NCBI GenBank assembly: GCA_964631605.1
Contig: CAZVYG010000037.1
Location: forward strand, 1 to 43,966
Direction: 5' to 3'
Length of the DNA: 43,966 nt
Source of the DNA: JARKQH01 sp964631605
GTDB taxonomy: Bacteria; Verrucomicrobiota; Verrucomicrobiia; Limisphaerales; UBA8199
This document shows positions 16,185 through 26,502 of this stretch, piece by piece (position 1 is the stretch's first letter; the number at the start of each line of letters is the position of its first letter). The position numbers were made by a program, and so were the translations under genes. The notes beneath the pieces are model-generated. The model saw nothing but the letters and a program-made list of their open reading frames with translations. It ran no database searches and was not told the origin of the DNA.

Positions 16185-17606
16185 ATGAGATTTATCACTG
16201 TCACTGCAGCAGTGGTCGCGTTCGCCGGATGTTTAACTGGCGCGCAACCCGCCAAAACCGCCCCGAAACCGAACTTCATCATTATCCTCACCGATGACCA
16301 AGGCTACGGGGACCTGGGGTGCTTTGGCTCGAAGACGATTCACACGCCGAACCTGGATCGCCTGGCGAGGGAAGGACGCCGATTCACCAGCTTCATGGCA
16401 GCTTCATCGGTGTGCTCGCCTTCGCGGGCGGCATTGCTGACCGGCTGCTATCCGAAACGGGTGGGCCTCCACAAGGGGGTGCTCACCCCGCGGTCAACCA
16501 TCGGGTTGAACCCGGCGGAGCACACCCTCGCCGATCATCTGAAGCAGCAGGGGTATGCCACCGCGTGCTTCGGCAAATGGCATCTCGGGCACCATCCCGA
16601 GGTGCTCCCGACCGCCAACGGTTTCGACACCTACTTGGGCATCCCGTACTCGAACGACATGAACCATCCGGACAATGAGGGCAAGCCTCCGGGGGGACCT
16701 GACGGGATGGACGCGCTCTGGAGAGATCCCCAGTCCACCCTGACGAAATGGAAGACGCCCCTGATGGAGAATGAGACCCTGGTCGAGCTACCGGTGGACC
16801 AGCGGACCATCACCCGCCGCTGCACGGATCGAGGCGTCGCTTTCATCAAGGAGAACCGAAACCGCCCGTTTTTTCTCTACCTGCCCTACTCGATGCCGCA
16901 CATTCCGCTCTATGTGCCGGACGATGTCCGCGACCCGGATCCCAGGCGCGCCTACATCAATACCGTCGAACACCTCGACACGGAGGTGGGCCGGGTGTTG
17001 GATTTGTTGCGCCAGCTAAAACTTGCGGAGAACACCTATGTGATTTTCGCCTCGGACAACGGCCCCTGGTTGCCGTACAAACACCACGCCGGCTCGGCCG
17101 GGCCGCTGCGCGGGGGTAAATTCAGCACGTTCGAGGGCGGTCAGCGCGTGCCCTGCATCATGTGGGCGCCGGGACGCATCCCGGCAGGGACGGAGTGCGA
17201 AGCGCTCGCCTCCACCCTGGATATTCTCCCGACCATTGCCGCGCTCACGGGCACCCGGCTGCCGGCGGACCGCCCGATTGATGGCGTGGACATTTCCGCC
17301 TTGCTGGCCGGCACCGCCAAGTCCGTGCGCAAGGAGTTTCTTTATTACAGCGCCAACGGCAGCCTTGAGGGCATTCGCGAGGGGGATTGGAAGCTGTTGG
17401 AACTCAAAGGGGATGCCCGGAAATCGAAGGAGTCGGTGGCGGACTCAGGAGTCATGCTCTTCAACCTTGCCGAGGACATGGGTGAACAACGCAATCTCGC
17501 CGCGGAAAAACCGGAACTTGTAGCACGACTGCGGTTGCGGATGGCGGAATTGGATGGCGTGGTGGCAGCCAATGTCAGGCCCGTTTGGAGGAAGACTGAA
17601 AACTGA
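16185..17606 (+). CDS. Exported S1-family sulfatase (arylsulfatase A-like)
   Basis: A 473-residue sulfatase. Signal peptide 1-20 contains a possible lipobox Cys (FAGC). The metal-binding start is NFIIILTDDQGYGDLG, and C77 in VCSPSRAALLTG fits C-x-P-S-R, the motif whose Cys is oxidised to formylglycine. GKWHLGHH and ASDNGPW supply further active-site residues. It should hydrolyse sulfate esters on saccharides in the periplasm or outside. The ATG at 16185 was chosen because longer in-frame starts (16089, 16152) precede the signal peptide and the first lies inside the repeated intergenic element. It is first in a plus-strand run of sulfatases (next start 62 bp downstream). The specific sulfate position cannot be read from sequence. 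Confidence 0.92.
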   Translation: MRFITVTAAVVAFAGCLTGAQPAKTAPKPNFIIILTDDQGYGDLGCFGSKTIHTPNLDRLAREGRRFTSFMAASSVCSPSRAALLTGCYPKRVGLHKGVLTPRSTIGLNPAEHTLADHLKQQGYATACFGKWHLGHHPEVLPTANGFDTYLGIPYSNDMNHPDNEGKPPGGPDGMDALWRDPQSTLTKWKTPLMENETLVELPVDQRTITRRCTDRGVAFIKENRNRPFFLYLPYSMPHIPLYVPDDVRDPDPRRAYINTVEHLDTEVGRVLDLLRQLKLAENTYVIFASDNGPWLPYKHHAGSAGPLRGGKFSTFEGGQRVPCIMWAPGRIPAGTECEALASTLDILPTIAALTGTRLPADRPIDGVDISALLAGTAKSVRKEFLYYSANGSLEGIREGDWKLLELKGDARKSKESVADSGVMLFNLAEDMGEQRNLAAEKPELVARLRLRMAELDGVVAANVRPVWRKTEN

Positions 17607-17668
17607 AGCCCACATGGCGACCCACCCCGCAAGCCAGCCCCTGCAAGTGCTTATTGACCTCGACCGTC

Positions 17669-19099
17669 ATGAATAACATCCATCGCGTCTTGAGCCGCGC
17701 ACTCCCGCGGACGCTCGCTGGGATCTGTCTTGTCTCAATGCTCGCCAGGGTGTCGTTTGCCGGCCCGGCTGGTCCCAACGTCTTGTTCATCATTTCCGAT
17801 GATCTGCGCCCGGACCTCAGTTGTTACGGGTCCCATGTCCAAACCCCCAACCTGGACCGCCTGGCGGGCAGCGGTGTCCGCTTTGCCAACGCCTGGGTCC
17901 AGTATCCCCTTTGCAACCCGTCCCGCACTTCCATGCTGACCGGACGACACCCCACGACAACGGGCGCTCTCAGCAACCGGAACTACTTCCGTGACTCGTA
18001 TCCGGACCTGATCACTTTGCCGCAGCTTTTCAAGAACGCGGGCTATGATACCCTTGGTATTGGCAAAGTGTTCCACGATAGTGCGGATGATCTGCCATCC
18101 TGGACCCTCCGGGTCAAAAGGCCCCAAGACCCCACCATGCCTGACCGAGGCGGCAAGCCCTACAGCGCTATTCACCGCCTCCACTCAGACCGCATCCTCG
18201 TTCTCGAGGGAGATGGTGAAACCTACCCCGATTTCATCACCGCCGACCAAACCATAGCCAAGCTGAGAGAATATGCGACGAAGCAGAAGCCGTTTTTCAT
18301 GACTTGTGGTTTTGTGAAGCCCCATTCCCCTCCGGCGGCGCCGAAGAAATGGTTCGATTCGCTTCCGCTGCGCACCATTCCCCTCCCGGTGGATTTCAAA
18401 CCCGAAGCCGATGCCACGCCGGAGTTTCCCGCGGCGGCACTTCCCCCCAACGGCGATCTATTCATCGGGCGGAAGGCCAGCGAAGCGCAGGCCAAAGAGA
18501 TGATCCAGGCGTATCAAGCCTCGGTGAAATGGACGGATTGGAACGCTGGACGGGTTTTGGATGCGCTTCGCGAAACGGGACTGGATAGGAACACGATCGT
18601 CGTATTCTGGGGCGACCACGGCTACCACCTTGGAGAAAAGGGCAAATGGTCCAAGCACGGCTCGCTCTTCAACCTCGGGCTTCGCGTCCCCCTGATCATG
18701 GCAGGGCCGGGGATTACAAAGGGGGTAGCCTGCGAAAGGGTCGTGCAGTCGCTGGATATTTTCCCGACACTTGCCGAACTTTGCGGGCTGAAGTCCCCGG
18801 CTGGCCTTGAAGGACGGAGCTTGGTTCCGCTTCTGCGGTCGCCCCCTGCCCCTTGGAATCATCCAGCCTATGCGGTCACTTACAACGGTGGCAAACTGCA
18901 CCGGGCGGTCCGGGACGAGCGTTTTCTCTATGCCGAGTTTGACGGTGGCCGCCGGGGCTCCATGTTGATTGATTTGAAAAATGATCCTCGCGAATTAACC
19001 AACTGTGTCAACAAGGTGGAATACCGCGAAGCGCTCCTCCGGATGAAACAACTGCTCACCTTCCTGCCCTTGGAGTCCAAAGTCTTGCCGGAGTATTAA
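17669..19099 (+). CDS. Exported sulfatase, iduronate-2-sulfatase-like
   Basis: A 476-residue S1 sulfatase with signal peptide 1-31. It has NVLFIISDDLRPDLSCYG, C82 in PLCNPSRTSMLTG (formylglycine motif C-x-P-S-R), GIGKVFH, and WGDHGYHLGEKGKWSK, the last typical of the iduronate-2-sulfatase group. In bacteria this group removes sulfate from many glycans, so the name need not mean iduronate. The ATG at 17669 is preferred to a TTG at 17654. It sits 62 bp after the previous sulfatase and is followed by the remnant of a GH49-like gene. Confidence 0.92.
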   Translation: MNNIHRVLSRALPRTLAGICLVSMLARVSFAGPAGPNVLFIISDDLRPDLSCYGSHVQTPNLDRLAGSGVRFANAWVQYPLCNPSRTSMLTGRHPTTTGALSNRNYFRDSYPDLITLPQLFKNAGYDTLGIGKVFHDSADDLPSWTLRVKRPQDPTMPDRGGKPYSAIHRLHSDRILVLEGDGETYPDFITADQTIAKLREYATKQKPFFMTCGFVKPHSPPAAPKKWFDSLPLRTIPLPVDFKPEADATPEFPAAALPPNGDLFIGRKASEAQAKEMIQAYQASVKWTDWNAGRVLDALRETGLDRNTIVVFWGDHGYHLGEKGKWSKHGSLFNLGLRVPLIMAGPGITKGVACERVVQSLDIFPTLAELCGLKSPAGLEGRSLVPLLRSPPAPWNHPAYAVTYNGGKLHRAVRDERFLYAEFDGGRRGSMLIDLKNDPRELTNCVNKVEYREALLRMKQLLTFLPLESKVLPEY

Positions 19100-19114
19100 T
19101 GAGGTCATTTTTAA

Positions 19115-19258
19115 ACCAGCTATGTGAATGGACAGCCGTTCCGCGGCAGCTTCCTCACCAGCGATCGTAACGCGAACCATCCGTCGAGCATGCCCAAGCA
19201 TTTGATCGTTGAAGATTGCGATGTGATTTACGCGCGCGGCGTTTTCACCACCAGTATG
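19115..19258 (+). pseudogene. Remnant of a GH49-like gene
   Basis: This 240-bp intergenic stretch encodes, in one frame, TSYVNGQPFRG, then about 20 further residues, and HLIVEDCDVIYARGVF. It aligns with the intact GH49-like protein downstream (NYVNGHRISN ... TLLVENIDVIYARHRW, about 24943-25090). A stop codon precedes it (19112-19114) and the rest of the gene is missing. It covers only the part just after the catalytic QDD motif. The start of the next sulfatase (19341) lies beyond it. Confidence 0.7.
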
Positions 19259-19340
19259 ATCTATGAACCGTCAGCATTGTTTTGTGCAGTCAATGGTCAC
19301 CTGCCTGGGAACTGTTTCATCATCACCACACGCAACTTCC

Positions 19341-20993
19341 ATGACTCCCTTCACCCTGAATAAAATCACCCTCCCCACCGCTCTGCTTCTGGCGCTGCTG
19401 GCCGCGAGCTGCAGCGCCGCAGAGTCTCTCCGGCCGGCCGCACCGTCAGGCCCCGGCCTCGCTTCGACGGCCCCCCTTCCCGAGGTTGGGAAAAATCAAG
19501 GCAAGCGTTACAATGTTCTGTTCATCGCCGTTGACGATTTGAACGACTGGGTTGGGATTTTCGGCGGGGCGCCCCAGGCGCAGTCGGCCACCCCGCGAAT
19601 GGACAGGTTCGCCGCGGCTGGCGCGGTGGTTTTTCAGGAGGCCAATTGCGCCGGGCCGGTCTGCTGTCCGTCGCGCTCGGCCTTGCTCTCGGGCTTCATG
19701 CCGAACCGGACGGGGGTTTACGGCAACAGCCAGAACATGCTTCTTTCCGGATTGGTGCAAGCGCATTACACGTTGCCGGAGTATTTCTCCAAACACGGGT
19801 ATCGCACCTTGTCCACCGGGAAGATTTTCCATCATCACACCGGCGATTCGGGGCAATGGGCGTTTGATGAATGGGCTCCCACGGAGGGGGGAAGCGGTTC
19901 GCAGGCGGACCCGGCGCATGTGACATCCCGGAACCGGAACCTGGTTGATGGCAAGCCTGTCTCGTTCCCGGGGATGAAGAACACTGGGATCCGGCGTGGC
20001 GGGGATGAGGCAGGCGTGGACTTTAGCTGGGGACCAAGCAAGGGGCCCAAAGAAGAGTCCCGGGACTGGAAGGCGGCAGCGTGGGCCGCGGAGCAACTGG
20101 CCAAGCCATCGGATAAACCCTTTTTCCTCGCGCTGGGCATCTCGAAACCTCACCTGCCCTGGTATGTGCCGAAGGAATACTTCGACCGGTTTCCCCTGGA
20201 AACGATCCAGTTGCCGAAGTTCCGGCTCGACGACCTTGATGACATCGTGGATTCAAAAGGAAAGGTCAGATTCACCCCCACCGCGGATTTTCTTTGGGTG
20301 CAGCAGGACACGAACTTGTTCAAGAGCGCAGTGCGCGCTTATTTGGCGGCCTCCAGCCATGCGGATGATTGTATCGGGCTGGTGCTGGATGCGCTGGATA
20401 AAAGTCCGGCCCGGGACAACACCATCGTGGTCATTTGGGGCGACCACGGCTGGCATCTGGGCGAGAAGCTGCGTTTCCGGAAAGCCACCCTTTGGGCCGA
20501 ATCCACGCGGCTGCCGTTAATGATCCGCGTGCCGGGAATGAAGGTGCGCCAGGATTGTCCGCGGGTGGTGAACTTGATGGATCTTTATCCCACGCTCATC
20601 GAGTTGTGCGGTTTGCCGCCCAAAGCGGGAATCGACGGGCGGAGCATCGCCCCGCTGCTGCGTGATCCAAAGATGCCCTGGCCATACCCGTCCATCACGG
20701 TCATGGGCGAAGGCAACGCCAGCGTCTGCGACGAACGTTGGCATTTCATTCGGTACCAGGATGGGACGGAGGAATTCTACGACATGGAACGCGACCCGAT
20801 GCAATGGGCCAATCTGGCCGCGTCGAAAGACTCCGAAATCTGCTCGCAGAAGGCGCGTCTGGCGGCTTGGTTCCCCGGTTCCTTTGCCCCGGGAGTGGTC
20901 AAGGATCCTGGCAGCAAAGATAACGCAGGGGACAAAGCTGGAGCCGTTGACTCAACCATTAAAAGCAAGCGAGCCGCTGCCCCGCTCAAGTGA
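19341..20993 (+). CDS. Exported sulfatase, iduronate-2-sulfatase-like, longer form
   Basis: A 550-residue S1 sulfatase. A hydrophobic leader (PTALLLALLAASC) ends in a Cys and could be a lipoprotein signal, although the lipobox is not canonical. Then NVLFIAVDDLNDWVG, C108 in PVCCPSRSALLSG (C-x-P-S-R with Cys at x), GKIFHH, and WGDHGWHLGEKLRFRK, which place it in the same branch as the preceding sulfatase. The C-terminus has an added charged tail (about 520-550). The ATG at 19341 was chosen because the longer ORF start at 19263 puts 26 residues before the leader, in the stretch next to the pseudogene remnant. Acts outside the cytoplasm on an unknown sulfated sugar. Confidence 0.9.
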   Translation: MTPFTLNKITLPTALLLALLAASCSAAESLRPAAPSGPGLASTAPLPEVGKNQGKRYNVLFIAVDDLNDWVGIFGGAPQAQSATPRMDRFAAAGAVVFQEANCAGPVCCPSRSALLSGFMPNRTGVYGNSQNMLLSGLVQAHYTLPEYFSKHGYRTLSTGKIFHHHTGDSGQWAFDEWAPTEGGSGSQADPAHVTSRNRNLVDGKPVSFPGMKNTGIRRGGDEAGVDFSWGPSKGPKEESRDWKAAAWAAEQLAKPSDKPFFLALGISKPHLPWYVPKEYFDRFPLETIQLPKFRLDDLDDIVDSKGKVRFTPTADFLWVQQDTNLFKSAVRAYLAASSHADDCIGLVLDALDKSPARDNTIVVIWGDHGWHLGEKLRFRKATLWAESTRLPLMIRVPGMKVRQDCPRVVNLMDLYPTLIELCGLPPKAGIDGRSIAPLLRDPKMPWPYPSITVMGEGNASVCDERWHFIRYQDGTEEFYDMERDPMQWANLAASKDSEICSQKARLAAWFPGSFAPGVVKDPGSKDNAGDKAGAVDSTIKSKRAAAPLK

Positions 20994-21029
20994 CCGCGTG
21001 AGGAATCGCATTCACATTCGAGACACTAT

Positions 21030-21047
21030 GCCGGGTCAATGCCCGGC
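21030..21047. promoter_or_regulatory. Hairpin upstream of the GH49-like gene
   Basis: GCCGGG, TCAATG, CCCGGC: a perfect 6-bp stem with 6-base loop, 37 bp after the preceding sulfatase gene and 33 bp before the ATG at 21081. There is no T run. It could reduce read-through or shape the leader; weak evidence. Confidence 0.25.
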
Positions 21048-21080
21048 CGCCACGTTGCGAGATTACGGATAGGCTGTTTT

Positions 21081-24000
21081 ATGAAACAGTTGAGGCACGA
21101 TTTGCGAATCCTTTCGGTCACCCTTCCAACGCTGGTTTTGGCGATCCAGTCCGCGCTGGCTGCCAATACCTGGGATGGTGGCGGCGTCAACGACGATTGG
21201 GGGACGCCCGCGAATTGGGATAACAATGCGGTGCCCAGCTTTCCGGCGGCGCTGACCTTTGCCGGAACCAACCGGTTGACGCCCCACAATGATCTCCCCG
21301 GCGTCACGGTCAACGGGATCACCTTCGACGCGGCTGCTGAAGCCTTCACATTGGGCGGCAACAGCATCTGGTTGGGGGGTAACATCGGGTTCAATGGCAA
21401 TCCTCCTGCACCGGTCACCCAGACCCTCAATCTGGACATGGCGATGACCGGCGATCGCGCTTTTCAGACAGAGCCGAATGGCTCGCTGGTGGTGGGCGGC
21501 GTGATCTCGGGGGGCTTTGGGGTGATCAAACAGAACGACGGCGTTTTGCAACTCTCCGCGACCAATCGTTACGCCGGTCCGACGGTGATCAATGGCGGGG
21601 GGGGTGCGGCTGGCCGCAATGATCAGCGTCCCGACCAATTTCCCCGGCGTCCAGGCGTATTACAAGTTCGACGACAGCGGCGCACTGGGATTGGACAGCA
21701 GCGCCAATGGCAACACGTTGATCACGGGAGCTGGCAGCCCGCAATACTCCACTGCCGGCAAGTTTGGCGGGGCGCTCTACTTGAACGGCAGCAGCACCAT
21801 GGCGATGTCTGTCTTTCCCAGGGGCGTGCCGACGAACAACCATCCCTACACCATCGCTCTGTGGTTCAAGCCCGATACCGGATGTTCAACCAGCGCCGGG
21901 CTCGTCGGGTGGGGGATTAATCAAACCAACCAGGGGAATTTCCTGAAGATCAACGGCAGCAACAATAAACTGAACAACTATTGGGGAAACAACGATTTCG
22001 TGGGGACATTGTCTGGCGGCAATCTGTTTAACGGCAACTGGTATCACGTGGCGACGACGTTCGATGGGACCAATCGGGCGATTTACGTCAATGGCCTGCA
22101 GATCATCAGCACCAACAATCCCGGTTTCTCCACCATTTTGAATGTCACACCGTCAGGCTTTGAAGTGGGGGATTGTTTGGGGGCGAGCAGATTCAAAGGG
22201 TGGATTGACGAACTGACCATTGGCGACCGGGCCTTCAGCGCGAGCGAGCTGACAAATCTGATGAATCAAGTGTATCCCACCGTGCTGGTTGCCCATCCCA
22301 CCGGCACGGTCAATCTCCTGCCGACCAACACCGCCGTGACGCTCGCGGCGGGGACGGCGCTGGATTTGAACGGAGGCAGTCAGACGGTCGCGTCGCTCAC
22401 CGGCGGCGGCACCGTGACCAACCGCAGCAGCACCCCCGCCACGCTGACCGTCCACAACGCGAATGCGACAACGTTCGCCGGTGCATTCGAGGGCGCCTTG
22501 ACCGTGACCAAGCGAGGCGCGGGCACGCTCACGCTTTCCGGCATCAACACCCACACCGGGGCAACTCAGGTGGAGGAGGGAACGCTTCAGTTGACGCCGG
22601 CCGAGGAGAACAACACGAACCTGCTGGCATCCTTGGCCGCCTATTACACCTTCAACGACAGCGGCAGCCTGGGCGCCGACAGCAGCGGCAAGGGCAACAC
22701 CCTGATCACCTCCACCGGATCACCGCAATACTCCAGCGCGGGCAGGTTTGGCGGGGCGCTCTACTTGAACGGCAGCAGCAGCATGAAGACATCCGTGTTC
22801 CCCAGGGGGGTGCCCACCAACAATGCTCCCTACAGTATCGCCTGCTGGATCAAGCCGGATGTTGGCTGTGAGGCCAATGCCGGCATCGTGGGGTGGGGAA
22901 CGAATGTCACCGGCAAGGGAAATTGCCTGAGCCTGAATGGCAACCGGAATGACGTGCGTAATTACTGGTCGGGTTACGACCTGGTCGGCACTTTGTCCGT
23001 GGGGGATTTCTTCGATGGACGCTTTCATTTGGTGGCGGCGACATTCGATGGAACCAATCGGGCGATTTACCTGGATGGTCTGCTGGTGGCGACAACGAAC
23101 AACCCCGGCTTCTCGGCCATCTTGAATGTCACGCCGACGGGCTTTGAGGTGGGGGACTGTTTCTCCGCTCCCAGGTTCAAAGGGTGGATGGACAATCTGA
23201 TGATCGCCAATCGCGCGTTTAGCGCAACGGAAGTCGCTGCGCTTCTGAATCAAAATCTGCAACCGCCGGTGCTCCCCATGCAAAGCCGGCTGCAAGTGTC
23301 GGCGTCAGCGGTCGTGGACCTGAATGGCAGTGAAGTGGCGATCGGCTCGCTGGCGGGGAACGGGACGATCACCAACCGCGTCAACAATCCTTTGACACTC
23401 ACGCTTGGTTTTGACGGCACAACCACCAGTTTCAACGGTTCCATCGCCGCCACCAATCTCACCCTGGTCAAAACGGGCGGCGGCATGCAAACCCTCGCCG
23501 GAACCAACCGCTATCGCGGCGAAACCTTGGTCAATGCGGGCACCTTGTGGCTGGCGGGAGGTTCTCTGGATACAAGCCTGGTGAAGGTGTCCGGTGGCCC
23601 CACTTTTGGCTCAGTGCCGCCCAAGTTTGGCGGGGCGGGCACGGTGGCTGGCAGCGTGAACTTTATGGTGGACTCGTGCCCGGTGTTCACCAACGGCGGA
23701 ACCCTGGTCATCAACGGCTCGCTGCTGGCCAACAGCAATATCGTGCATCTGCGGTTGGCGCAGAACGTCCCGGCGGGCAACTATCTGCTGGCCACCTACA
23801 ACCCCTCCGGCAGCAGCGGCGATTTCGATCGTGTGCCCGAGGTGGACAGCGGCAGCTTCGCCCCCTACACCCAGTATCGCATTACCAACCATCTGGCTGG
23901 CGGCGTCGGAAGAGTGGAACTGGTGGTGTCGAGTCTCCCGACCAACACGCCCATCCCCGGAGTGAATGTGTATGAGCCGGTGCCAGGCCTGGCGCCCTCG

Positions 24001-25896
24001 GTCCAATATGCCGTTCGGGTTTGCGCGGCGACCAATCCGTCAGTCTGGAACTGGGTCTTCACCTTCCAAACCCGGGCGCAGCCTTCGTGGTCGCCCGACG
24101 CTTACTATGACAACCTCAAAGACTGGTCGCACAGTTATGTCAACTTTGAAATGACCGTGCCGGTGACGGTCGAGATCTCCAAGGTCAACGGCCAGCCCAT
24201 CACCCGCGCGAAGGTGCGCCCGGAGAGCAAAGCCAGGAACGTGTACGTCCCCGGCGGCAAGGCTTATCTGACTCTCAACCAGCCCTGCAACGTGGCGGTG
24301 GATATCAACGGGCAGATGGAAGACCAATACACTGGTGAAATCGCCAGCCCACGGCAGTACTACACAGGGCCGCCCATCCACACGATCTCCATCCACGGCA
24401 ACCCCGTGCTGACCAACAAGCCCGCTACCAATGGTGCGGGCGTGCTGCTGGTCACACCCGGCACAATCCCCCCGCAGACGGGCAGTTGGACCACAATGTA
24501 TTTTCTGCCCGGCGTGCATTACATTGGCACCAATTTCCAGGTCTATCCGGGCAAGCAATACTACATCCCCGGCGATGCCCTTGTTCACGGCACGTTCAAC
24601 AACAAAGAAAGCGTGGGCGGCGACAATCTCCGCATCTTTGGCCATGGCACCATTTCCGGCGAGCGCTTCAAGCATTGGAAACAGGTCAACGGCGGCTCGG
24701 AGGCATTGAGTTATATGGAAAAGGCCATCAATATTGATGGCATTAAAGGCACGCGTCTGGAGGGGATTACCATTGCCGATCCGGCGAATCATTCCATCAT
24801 CTTGTATGGAGGTCCATTTAATGCCACCAATCCGGCCGTGGTGGACTGGGTAAAGATTTTCACCTGGCGGGCCAACGGCGATGGCATCAACGCTTTTGAC
24901 AATGGGCTGATCAGCAATTGTTTCATCCGCACGCAGGACGATGGCAACTACGTCAATGGCCACCGGATCAGCAACCTCGTCATGTGGGTGGACGCCAACG
25001 GGTCGCAGATGCGCCTCTCGGCGCTGCCCAACCTCACCACCCGCACCCTGTTGGTGGAAAACATTGACGTGATCTACGCGCGGCATCGCTGGTGGAGCAG
25101 TTCCAGTCCCCTGGAACTGCCCGAGTCCGGTGGCAACCGCGGCAGCGGTGTCCTCTTTTCCAACCTCAACTTCTCGGATCCTTTCCCCAGCGATCCGGCC
25201 ATTGCCATCCAACAAGGCACTAATGGCGCCTTCGCCGGTGTCCAGTTCAAAAATCTGACCATTGCCGACACTCGAAAGAACATCCTCACCAGCCAGCCGG
25301 GGGGATCCATCCACGACCTGACCTTTGACAACCTCGTCATCGGCGGCACGCTCGTCACCTCCAACAACTGGCTCACCTACTTCACCACCAACGGCAACGT
25401 CTATAACATCTTCTTCACCCGCTCTGATTTTACCGCCCCGGTGGTGACCGTGACCCCGCCCAGCACCCCCTTCACCGCGCCGTTGCCGGTCAGTTTGGCG
25501 GTGAATGAAGCCCACGGTTATTACTCGCTGAATGGCGGTCCGTTTGTCTCGTTCACCACCGCCGGCGCAGACCTCCTGCTCACCCATACGACCACCCTGT
25601 CCGTCTTCGGCCGGGATGCCGTGGGCAATGTCAGCGCCACCAACATCTACACCTACACCCTGACCCCCCCTCCCCCCTCTCCGCCCCTTATGACGGAATT
25701 GGCTTTGGGCCCGGATGGCAGCCTCTCGTTCGGCCTCACCAATGCGGGGGGCCTTTACCAGGTGCAAACCTCCACGAACCTGGCGGACGCGGCGGGCTGG
25801 ATCACCATCCGCACCAACCTCGCCCCGTTCACCTTTGTGGATACCAATGTGACCGGGCTTTATCCCCAGCGCTATTACCGCGTCGTTGCGCCTTGA
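21081..25896 (+). CDS. GH49-like dextranase-fold protein with LamG and beta-strand repeats (one frameshift)
   Basis: Reconstructed as about 1604 residues if one G is removed from the run at 21597-21604; as written the first frame runs on out of register to 21920. Order: signal peptide (ends QSALAA), beta-strand repeats, LamG domain 1 (21655-22269), strand repeats, LamG domain 2 (22639-23253), more strand repeats, then a GH49-type beta-sandwich and right-handed beta-helix (about 23.95-25.4 kb) and a short C-terminal domain ending QRYYRVVAP. The helix has RIFGHGTISGERFKHW, ANGDGI and RTQDDGNYV; the Asp codons at 24880, 24937 and 24940 have spacing 0, +19, +20, as in fungal GH49 dextranase (D376, D395, D396). 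GH49 members cut alpha-glucans such as dextran or pullulan; substrate here is unknown. No Shine-Dalgarno was seen before the ATG at 21081. Confidence 0.75.
21597..21604 (+). other. Run of eight G causing a frameshift
   Basis: The protein frame before the run (TVIN, then Gly codons) and the frame after it (VRLAAMISVPTNFPG and the LamG domain) differ by one base. Seven G would join them. It could be a sequencing error, a fixed mutation, or a slippage site switching the protein on and off. Confidence 0.85.
21655..22269 (+). repeat. LamG domain direct repeat, copy 1
   Basis: 615 bp that align without a gap to 22639-23253 (offset 984). Both start at an AYY(K/T)F(D/N)DSG segment and end at L(M/L)NQ. 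Blocks such as GGCGGGGCGCTCTACTTGAA are identical. It encodes the first LamG-like domain of the GH49-like protein. Confidence 0.85.
22639..23253 (+). repeat. LamG domain direct repeat, copy 2
   Basis: Second copy of the 615-bp LamG-coding repeat, clearly diverged from the first but without insertions or deletions. The copies are separated by beta-strand-repeat coding sequence (about 22.3-22.6 kb). They probably arose by tandem duplication and give two carbohydrate-binding or adhesion modules. Confidence 0.85.
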
Positions 25897-26502
25897 GGTG
25901 GACCTGCGGACAACAAGGGAAAGATTGACCCGGTTAATACTCCCCTTTGTGTCCACTAATGCTCCTGCCCTGTCGCGGGCTACATCATTGTGCAGGTGCT
26001 GGTGGGGGCATAATCGTGGCATCTTGATGGGGGTTCAGGCAGAGGGGCAGCGGGGCTTTGCAAGATGCGAATCTGCGCTGCCTGTTGGTTGAAATGATTG
26101 AGCGCTCAAGCAAAGAAAAACAAATCATCGGTTCTGAGGCTGTCATCGTCCCTGCTCGGCCGCCCACAAGGGAGGTCAGCCCCTTCGGTGGAAGGGGCGT
26201 TGAAGGCATGGCAGCCGGTCCTCATCAGTTTTACCGGAGAATCGGCCGGACCGCGTGAAGGGGACGGTATGGAGCTGCACGTCTTTGCTGGAAGGATCTC
26301 CGCTACAACACCCTGGAATTTGAGGGTTTTACCGGATGAACAAGACGCTGGATTATATGACCGGGGCGGTCGGCTGCCGGCGCTGCGGCAAATCAACCCG
26401 GACCTGCCCCCAATGGCTGCGACCTATGGTGTGGTCGGAAGCCAGGGAACAAGTGGCCACTCAATTCAATTCAGTACTCATCAACACCGGACTGTGACCT
26501 TT
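25897..26502 (+). other. 606-bp intergenic region, no recognised gene
   Basis: Contains the third copy of the intergenic repeat (25980-25998) and an imperfect stem near 25910-25955 (GGACA/TGTCC) that could end the preceding transcript. A 53-codon reading frame (26336-26497) with three Cys (GCRRCGKSTRTC) ends 5 bp before the next gene; it could be a small protein or leader peptide but has no recognised relatives. The longer open frame from 26098 into the next gene precedes a normal signal peptide and is probably not translated. Confidence 0.5.
25980..25998. repeat. Intergenic repeat element, copy 2 (degenerate)
   Basis: CTACATCATTGTGCAGGTG differs from the core of the other two copies by one base. 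Flanks are less conserved. It is 84 bp after the GH49-like gene and about 500 bp before the GH36-like gene. The same reading frame as in the other copies gives YIIVQV. Confidence 0.55.

Noticed and set aside
24040..26022. 660-codon minus-strand frame opposite the GH49-like domain
   Set aside because: Antisense of a domain with conserved catalytic spacing; no motif of its own.
26098..26502. 135-codon N-terminal extension of the GH36-like protein
   Set aside because: It would bury the signal peptide starting at 26503, and its sequence resembles nothing recognised.
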